Positions 7,571 through 11,703 of a DNA stretch of 11,703 bases are shown here, one piece after another. Position numbers and translations under genes: made by a program. The DNA lies in contig JAUVJE010000062.1 in the NCBI GenBank assembly GCA_030592355.1, positions 1 to 11,703 of the forward strand. Reading direction: 5' to 3'. Under the pieces are notes generated by a model. That model was not told the DNA's origin, did not search any database, and worked only from the letters and a program-made list of their open reading frames with translations. The stretch comes from Clostridia bacterium (lineage in GTDB: Bacteria > Bacillota > Clostridia > DUPQ01). Each line of letters starts with the position of its first letter. Within the stretch, counting starts at the first letter, position 1.

Positions 7571-7599
7571 ATAGTATCTTTATTTCCATTATTTGTCAA
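7571..7599 (-). promoter_or_regulatory. Near-consensus sigma-A promoter of the SLH operon
   Basis: TTGACA (7599-7594) and TACTAT (7576-7571) on the minus strand are spaced by exactly 17 bases, about 30 bases before the SLH gene ATG. A second TTGACA lies at 7613-7608 but has no -10 partner. The operon therefore looks housekeeping-expressed rather than SigI-driven. Confidence 0.75.
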
Positions 7600-7652
7600 T
7601 TAGGTTTTGTCAAATACTCACAATAATATTTTCAGCGGATAAATAGGAACAA

Positions 7653-7693
7653 AAAAAAGGCTGTCCCAATAATATTTTAGGATAGCCTTTTTT
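7653..7693 (-). terminator. Strong intrinsic terminator after rsgI
   Basis: AAAAAAGGCTGTCC (7653-7666) pairs with GGATAGCCTTTTTT (7680-7693) with one G-U pair and a 13-base loop. Read on the minus strand the stem is followed by eight T, so it ends the sigI-rsgI transcript; the sequence could also work on the plus strand. It separates rsgI from the SLH operon promoter. Confidence 0.88.
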
Positions 7694-7711
7694 GGTATAG
7701 TTTGGGTTTGC

Positions 7712-7737
7712 TGCACAATGAATACTCAGTTTGTGCA
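7712..7737. repeat. Short hairpin after rsgI stop codon
   Basis: TGCACAA (7712-7718) and TTGTGCA (7731-7737) form a perfect 7-bp stem with a 12-base loop, between the rsgI stop and its terminator. It may be a 3' RNA-stability element; no function can be assigned. Confidence 0.4.
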
Positions 7738-7754
7738 CCAGTCCTCAATTATTG

Positions 7755-9041
7755 TTAGTTATTCCCTTTGCCTTTGCCGTTATTACCATTATTACCGTTG
7801 TCATCCTCATCCTCGTTTTCCTCATCTTCTTCTTCGGCTTCATTGCTGACGCTTTTCAGCATAGCGACTTTCTCTTTTACTTCAGCCATCTTTTCTTCAA
7901 CCCTGGTACGGTTTTCTTCCTGTTTGGCATCTATCTCGGCCTTTTTTGCTTCCTTAATTTCCTCGCGGATTCTTGCCTTTTCCTCAGCATCCGCTCCTTT
8001 GTACTGGGACATGCCGTTTAATATCTCTTCTGTTTCCATCTCAGCGGTTATGCCCATCTGATCCATTTGCGTCAATAGGTTTTCAAGCTGTATAGTCAAA
8101 ACCGCATGTCGTTCAATCATTTCGCCATCAGCTTCGCCTGATGCCATCAAAGCCGCGAGTTTTTCCAGGTTTTCCTCAATTTTTGATGCCTCCCGGAGTA
8201 TTTTTTTCGCCATGGCTTCTATCTGTTTCAAATGTCCGTTGCCGGCTTCCTGTCCTTGTTCAGACGCTCCGGCCAACAATTCTGTCGCCTTGTTAATGGT
8301 TTTTGATAAATTCCTGATTCTCTGCAATTCCTGAACACTGAGCATAGCGGCCATATCGAAAGAAATTTCAACGCCTTCTTCCTGCGCTTTTGCAGCCAGC
8401 ACCATTCTTCCTACCGGCACTCCCAGTTCTTCGGCCTTATTGGCCATATCTTCGGTTATCCTGCCTACATATATTTTAATTTTCGGCTCTCCGTCAATAG
8501 CATCCGCTTCTTCAGGATCATCTTCATCCTCTTCGCTTTCAATAACAGCATCGGTTACAAATTCAGAAACTTCCTGTACAACTGTTCTTAATTTGCCATT
8601 CTTGCCTTCAATTGACAATACAACCGTACCATCTTCTTCAAGGTACCCCTGGTCTAAAAGCAACTGGATTGCTACGTTTACGGCAGGACCGAATTTCATT
8701 CCGACCAAACCTGACAAATCGCCTATATTTTCGGCATCGTCATTAAGGGCCTGAATAGATGCTATATTGTTGAATGCATTCACTTCAATTTCTATCGATG
8801 GATTGACGTCAAGAGTTACGGTATAAGCATTATTTGTATAAACGACAAATAAACCGAGCGCAAAAACAAGAACGAAAGCTGCAGCTATCGACAGTACCTT
8901 TGCCATTTTCACAGCGGGTCCTATAAAGCTAACTTCGTCGCCTTCATTCCAACTCTTCATGGTTTTCGTTTTCACAAATCTACCGTTCTGGTCCATTATT
9001 ATAGATTTTCGCGATCTTTTTTCAATCAGTATACCCTTCAT
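7755..9041 (-). CDS. rsgI: RsgI-type transmembrane anti-sigma factor with coiled-coil outer region
   Basis: RsgI proteins hold SigI inactive at the membrane until an outside signal arrives. From the ATG at 9041 the product has 428 residues. Residues 1 to about 44 (MKGILIEKRSRKSIIMDQNG...) are the cytoplasmic RsgI N-terminal domain. Residues about 46-68 are a single membrane helix. Just outside, TVTLDVNPSIEIEVN carries Asn80-Pro81, matching the conserved Asn-Pro reported as the autoproteolysis site in RsgI. The outer part has an acidic run (about 168-180), a long Glu/Lys/Ala-rich region with coiled-coil character (about 233-397), a second acidic run (400-414) and a Gly/Asn tail. No carbohydrate-binding or hydrolase module, as found on several C. 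thermocellum RsgI proteins, is present. The ATG is chosen because GAGGTG lies six bases upstream and family proteins begin M-x-KG or MKG; the GTG at 9050 would be that ribosome site itself. Cotranscribed with sigI. Confidence 0.92.
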   Translation of the reverse strand: MKGILIEKRSRKSIIMDQNGRFVKTKTMKSWNEGDEVSFIGPAVKMAKVLSIAAAFVLVFALGLFVVYTNNAYTVTLDVNPSIEIEVNAFNNIASIQALNDDAENIGDLSGLVGMKFGPAVNVAIQLLLDQGYLEEDGTVVLSIEGKNGKLRTVVQEVSEFVTDAVIESEEDEDDPEEADAIDGEPKIKIYVGRITEDMANKAEELGVPVGRMVLAAKAQEEGVEISFDMAAMLSVQELQRIRNLSKTINKATELLAGASEQGQEAGNGHLKQIEAMAKKILREASKIEENLEKLAALMASGEADGEMIERHAVLTIQLENLLTQMDQMGITAEMETEEILNGMSQYKGADAEEKARIREEIKEAKKAEIDAKQEENRTRVEEKMAEVKEKVAMLKSVSNEAEEEDEENEDEDDNGNNGNNGKGKGNN

Positions 9042-9051
9042 TCCAAACACC

Positions 9052-9711
9052 TCATTTTACAAATTCTCTTAAGTAAGAATATTTATCCTGCCTGAGCAAT
9101 GCCCTGGCTATAATATATTTTCTTTTTTGTTCTATCAGCTTTATTGATATTCCCGAAAACTCGCCTAATCTTTTCACCGGTACTTTTTTCGTGCCTACCA
9201 ATGCGCTGAACAGAACCTCATTTCCCGATAGTGTTTTGGCAGCTTTATTTGCCTTTATTCTGCTGCCCTTATGCTTTGGACTGTCTTTTAAAAGGTCGTC
9301 CAGAACAATCCCAAAACCTGAAAGTTCCTCCCTAAACATATTCACTTCCAGTTTTCTATCGGCTTTTTCTTCGAAAGGTTCGATTATTTCAACATTATCA
9401 CTGGGTATTTCATCAGGTTTGAATTCTTTTCTCACCTGATCCTTTATGCGATTGGTAATAACAAGGGATGCAAATCCCAGGAACCTTCCTTCATTATTGC
9501 GGAACTTTTCAATTGCTTCGGCAAAGGCCGACATAGCAGTTGTGCTAAAACTGTCATATGCCCCCGGCGGGATAACTTTTACGGCAGTTTTTCTGATGAA
9601 CGGGATATATTCTTTTATTAGCCTGTTCATTTCATCGGGACTGGTTTTCGCCTCCAGTACCCTTTGTTCCAAATTTTCAAATTTCACTGGGCTCTCCGTA
9701 GTATTCTGCAT
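9052..9711 (-). CDS. sigI: RNA polymerase sigma factor SigI
   Basis: SigI is an alternative sigma-70-family factor. In Bacillus it is linked to heat and envelope stress, and in cellulolytic clostridia it has multiplied to control cellulosome genes in response to extracellular polysaccharides. The 219-residue product has region 2-like sequence at about 28-98 (RLIKEYIPFIRKTA, AFAEAIEKFRNNEGRFLGFA, ITNRIKDQVRKE). Its C-terminal DNA-binding region at about 165-208 includes PVKRLGEFSGISIKLIEQKR, a helix-turn-helix typical of the family. AAAGG (9725-9721) lies nine bases before the ATG. The stop TGA is part of the ribosome site of rsgI, ten bases before the rsgI ATG, so the two are coupled. A SigI-like promoter upstream suggests the factor drives its own operon. 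Which of several paralogues this is cannot be said from the window. Confidence 0.93.
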   Translation of the reverse strand: MQNTTESPVKFENLEQRVLEAKTSPDEMNRLIKEYIPFIRKTAVKVIPPGAYDSFSTTAMSAFAEAIEKFRNNEGRFLGFASLVITNRIKDQVRKEFKPDEIPSDNVEIIEPFEEKADRKLEVNMFREELSGFGIVLDDLLKDSPKHKGSRIKANKAAKTLSGNEVLFSALVGTKKVPVKRLGEFSGISIKLIEQKRKYIIARALLRQDKYSYLREFVK

Positions 9712-9737
9712 TCCGAAAAACCTTTCTTATTATATTA

Positions 9738-9766
9738 TTCGCATCATCTACAGTGTTTTTAGGGGT
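9738..9766 (-). promoter_or_regulatory. Putative SigI-dependent promoter of sigI-rsgI
   Basis: On the minus strand ACCCCTAAAAA begins at 9766 and CGAA is at 9741-9738, with 19 bases between ACCCCT and CGAA. Known SigI promoters have a C-rich -35 (ACCCCC-like) followed by A residues and a CGAA or CGWA -10. The start would fall roughly 20 bases before the sigI ATG. Positive autoregulation is inferred. Confidence 0.6.
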
Positions 9767-9830
9767 CTTATCACAGAGTAAATCATCCGGTCTTGGAATA
9801 ATTTTATCATACTTATGCCAAAATAATCTT

Positions 9831-9859
9831 TTGCCTGTCCGGTTAAAATTATTTATAAT
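9831..9859 (+). promoter_or_regulatory. Sigma-A-like promoter of the metallophosphoesterase
   Basis: TTGCCT (9831-9836) and a perfect TATAAT (9854-9859) are spaced by 17 bases. The expected transcript start, near 9866, coincides with the ATG at 9867, leaving practically no leader. Confidence 0.55.
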
Positions 9860-9866
9860 GGTAAAT

Positions 9867-10754
9867 ATGAAAGTATTAATTCTTGCGGACACACATTTTG
9901 ACGACGGCAGCCGCCACCTGCACTATCCGGCTTCCAAACAGGCAATCAGAGGATTTTGGAGGTGGCTGAAGAAAAAAACTACAGATGTTGATCTTATTTC
10001 CATCTGCGGTGACATCTCTGTCAAGGGCACAACCCATCTGGGCGAACTTCAATATGTGAAGAAAAAATTTGATGAAATTAAAATTCCGTACATACCTGTT
10101 GCGGGTAATCATGACTTGTGTGCAACAAAGGGAATGGAGAAGCGTTATCCCGACCTTGAAGAATATGAGTATGTTTCCCTTGAAGAAACAAATTATTACA
10201 AAGCCTTTGGGGAAGACGGTGTCAGGTATTCCCGTGTATTCAACGGAATCCGTTTCATAGGTTTTGCAGTACGAAATGAGGACCCGGACGGGCAGTTGCC
10301 CTGGCTTTTAGAACAATTGAAAAAGCCTGAACCCAAGCTGGTTTTCGGACACTACCCGCTGGTACCGTCGAGAAGCAGCGGATACTGCAAGGAGTGGGAT
10401 TACTCACGAATAGACAAAATAATTCCGAATTTGATTGAAATAATCGGGAATGAAGAACATAAGGTGCTGGCTTATTTCTGCGGGCATCAGCACATCAACA
10501 GTATTGTACCTATGGGCAGCACATACCAAATTGAAACCGCAAGTACTGTGCTGACTACAACATCATATCGAATAATGGAAATCACCGACAGTGAAGTGCA
10601 AATAACTACTCATCGCCTTCCTTATATTGACGGTTACGCCGGAGACCTGACATTACCCGACCGCTCCGTTGATGCAGAACATCCGACCGTCCATGAATAT
10701 CATTATGGAAATACCACTGATTTAGATATTACGATTCAATATGATAAAATTTAG
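9867..10754 (+). CDS. Calcineurin-like metallophosphoesterase
   Basis: The family hydrolyses phosphomono- or diesters with two metal ions. From the ATG at 9867 the protein has 295 residues and all signature blocks in order: DTH (8-10) after the strand MKVLILA, GD (48-49), GNHD (80-83), GHYP (161-164) and GHQH (206-209). This is the CpdA-like/calcineurin arrangement; the substrate is unknown. The open frame reaches back to an ATG at 9753, but that adds residues before the first beta strand. The extension lies within the intergenic promoter region, overlapping the sigI promoter. The ATG at 9858 overlaps the -10 element, so 9867 is preferred. No clear ribosome site precedes it. No signal peptide, so cytoplasmic. 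The acetyltransferase gene follows after 16 bases. Confidence 0.88.
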   Translation: MKVLILADTHFDDGSRHLHYPASKQAIRGFWRWLKKKTTDVDLISICGDISVKGTTHLGELQYVKKKFDEIKIPYIPVAGNHDLCATKGMEKRYPDLEEYEYVSLEETNYYKAFGEDGVRYSRVFNGIRFIGFAVRNEDPDGQLPWLLEQLKKPEPKLVFGHYPLVPSRSSGYCKEWDYSRIDKIIPNLIEIIGNEEHKVLAYFCGHQHINSIVPMGSTYQIETASTVLTTTSYRIMEITDSEVQITTHRLPYIDGYAGDLTLPDRSVDAEHPTVHEYHYGNTTDLDITIQYDKI

Positions 10755-10770
10755 TTGAAAAGGTGACGTT

Positions 10771-11385
10771 ATGTCTAGTCAAACTGATTCACTCTACAAA
10801 TTACAGACCGCGGATATTGAAAAAGCCGGTCTTATCCTTGCCGACGCTTTTAAGCATGACCCTATATGGGGGAAAATCCTTAAAGGATGCAGTCTCGCCC
10901 AAAGAAGAACATGGTTTCAAAGTCCTGTCAGGTACTGTATGAAATACGGCGCGGCAATAGCTACTTCACCCGCAATTGAGGGTTTCGCCGGATGGCTGCC
11001 CGGAGAATATTCAGAAATGACATTTGGAAGATTATTAAAAAGCGGGGTATCCCGTTCCTGCAAGAAAGTCGGATTCAAGCCTATGCTCCGAATGATGCCC
11101 CTGCGTGTTTTTGACGCTGACCGCAAAAGGCACATGCAGGATAGACCTTATATTTATGTAATGATAGTTGGTGTTGCTCCGGAGTATCAGGGTCAGGGGT
11201 TCGGTGGAAAACTCCTTAGAAACATTATCAACGAAAGCGATAACACCGGACTACCAATATATCTGGAAACCTCTACACATGGAAATGTTGCCATATACAA
11301 TCATCTGGGATTTAAGATACTTGACGAAATCAATCTTCCAAAACTCAACCTCCCCCAGTGGGAAATGCTGCGCGAACCCTCCTAA
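10771..11385 (+). CDS. GNAT-family N-acetyltransferase
   Basis: GNAT enzymes transfer an acetyl group from acetyl-CoA to an amine on a small molecule, peptide or protein. The 204-residue product has the acetyl-CoA-binding motif A at about residues 128-149 (IYVMIVGVAPEYQGQGFGGK), with the pyrophosphate-binding QGQGFG at 140-145. Motif B follows, with ETSTHGNVAIYNHLGFKI at 166-183. The N-terminal half, about 1-125, carries the variable substrate side, including AGWLPGEYSEM, and gives no clue to the acceptor. AAAGGTGA (10758-10765) lies five bases before the ATG. The 16-base gap to the phosphoesterase suggests one transcript. A resistance-type or metabolite acetyltransferase is possible; the substrate is not assignable. 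Confidence 0.88.
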   Translation: MSSQTDSLYKLQTADIEKAGLILADAFKHDPIWGKILKGCSLAQRRTWFQSPVRYCMKYGAAIATSPAIEGFAGWLPGEYSEMTFGRLLKSGVSRSCKKVGFKPMLRMMPLRVFDADRKRHMQDRPYIYVMIVGVAPEYQGQGFGGKLLRNIINESDNTGLPIYLETSTHGNVAIYNHLGFKILDEINLPKLNLPQWEMLREPS

Positions 11386-11451
11386 AAAAGCGGAACAATA
11401 GCGGAGGGATGATATTCCAACGAAGTAAACATGACTCATTATATACAGAAA

Positions 11452-11483
11452 ACCACCGATCGGAGAATTCTGAAACCGGTGGT
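11452..11483. terminator. Hairpin after the acetyltransferase gene, possible terminator
   Basis: ACCACCG (11452-11458) and CGGTGGT (11477-11483) form a perfect 7-bp stem with an 18-base loop. On the plus strand it is followed by AATTGC, not a T-run; on the minus strand it is followed by TTTTC. It may end transcripts arriving from the right more efficiently than the acetyltransferase transcript. Confidence 0.45.
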
Positions 11484-11554
11484 AATTGCTAATTGAGGCA
11501 GGTTGTGATGGAAAACTAATTTATCAGGTTCCTGACGGCGGGAATTTTTTTGTC

Positions 11555-11640
11555 AAGCGAGGCTTTGGAGATTCTTCTTGAGCGTAGTGTATGAGCAATA
11601 CATGAGCGAGAGGAGAATCAAACAAAACGAAGCAAGTCTG
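11555..11640. repeat. Candidate dispersed palindromic repeat element
   Basis: GATTCTTCTT (11570-11579) can pair with GAGGAGAATC (11610-11619) in ten pairs with two G-U. Inside it, TGTAT (11588-11592) and ATACA (11598-11602) form a second stem with a five-base loop. GAGCG occurs on both inner flanks. The layered structure in non-coding DNA resembles small mobile palindromic elements, but copy number cannot be seen from one window. Confidence 0.4.
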
Positions 11641-11654
11641 ATATATCTTTTTAA

Positions 11655-11690
11655 AAACCGCTGATTGACATAAATCAATATCAGCGGTTT
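11655..11690 (-). terminator. Perfect 11-bp hairpin, likely terminator for a gene beyond the right edge
   Basis: AAACCGCTGAT (11655-11665) and ATCAGCGGTTT (11680-11690) pair perfectly around a 14-base loop. On the minus strand the stem runs into TTTTTAAAAA, a fair T-tract, so it most likely ends a minus-strand gene lying to the right; weak bidirectional action is possible. Confidence 0.6.
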
Positions 11691-11703
11691 GAATAAATGT
11701 ATA

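Larger units (their letters stand above)
11386..11703. other. Non-coding tail of the window with three hairpins
   Basis: No convincing gene is seen. The stretch holds hairpins at 11452-11483, 11570-11619 and 11655-11690, described separately. The only short frame with any order is a 20-codon one at 11602-11664 (MSERRIKQNEAS...) inside the second hairpin, without a ribosome site, so it is probably chance. Confidence 0.6.

Noticed and set aside
7731..8061. Phe/Ser/Leu-rich plus-strand frames suggesting small membrane proteins
   Set aside because: They are antisense to the Glu/Lys/Asp-rich tail of rsgI, whose codons read as hydrophobic or Ser runs on the other strand.
9042..9050. GTG start of rsgI at 9050
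   Set aside because: The GTG belongs to the GAGGTG ribosome site serving the ATG at 9041, and RsgI proteins typically begin near MKG.
9753..9866. Upstream extension of the metallophosphoesterase to an ATG at 9753
   Set aside because: The extra 38 residues precede the first core beta strand, and the region overlaps the sigI promoter and the enzyme gene's own TATAAT element.
9677..9892. 71-codon minus-strand frame upstream of and overlapping sigI
   Set aside because: It runs through both divergent promoters, has no ribosome site and shows no family features.

Overview
The window looks like chromosomal DNA of an anaerobic, low-GC Gram-positive bacterium of the Clostridia, most plausibly the cellulolytic, cellulosome-forming branch (Acetivibrio/Ruminiclostridium type). 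The reasons are strong AGGAGG ribosome sites, an oxygen-sensitive class III ribonucleotide reductase, S-layer-homology (SLH) surface proteins, a secreted protein with a Pro/Thr/Ser linker, and a SigI/RsgI sigma/anti-sigma pair. Taxonomy is inferred from gene content only. No rRNA, tRNA, CRISPR array, transposase or phage gene was seen.

Left part. The window opens inside a minus-strand gene for anaerobic ribonucleoside-triphosphate reductase (nrdD), of which only the ATP-cone N-terminus is present. Upstream lie a sigma-A-like promoter and two NrdR-box-like palindromes. A roughly 440-base leader without a recognisable gene follows. Three plus-strand housekeeping or metabolic genes come next: prfA (release factor 1), a Sua5/YwlC-type threonylcarbamoyl-AMP synthase for tRNA t6A, and an L-fucose/L-arabinose-isomerase-like enzyme with its own extended -10 promoter. 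The prfA-ywlC gap contains an imperfect 23-base direct repeat. A bidirectional terminator at about 4660-4691 separates this block from the next.

Central part, minus strand. There are two consecutive operons. The upstream one is sigI-rsgI, an alternative sigma factor followed by its membrane anti-sigma factor. It is preceded by a sequence resembling a SigI-type promoter (ACCCCT...CGAA), which suggests autoregulation, and it ends at a strong terminator. The downstream operon has a near-consensus sigma-A promoter and encodes a small SLH protein translationally coupled to a secreted linker-containing protein. This is a surface-protein pair whose non-SLH domains I do not recognise. The outer region of RsgI is coiled-coil and acidic rather than a carbohydrate-binding module, so the stimulus it senses is open.

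Right part, plus strand. Divergent from sigI is a calcineurin-like metallophosphoesterase whose predicted promoter leaves almost no 5' leader. A GNAT-family acetyltransferase follows 16 bases later, probably in the same transcript. The last 318 bases hold no convincing gene but contain three hairpins, one of which resembles a small dispersed palindromic repeat.
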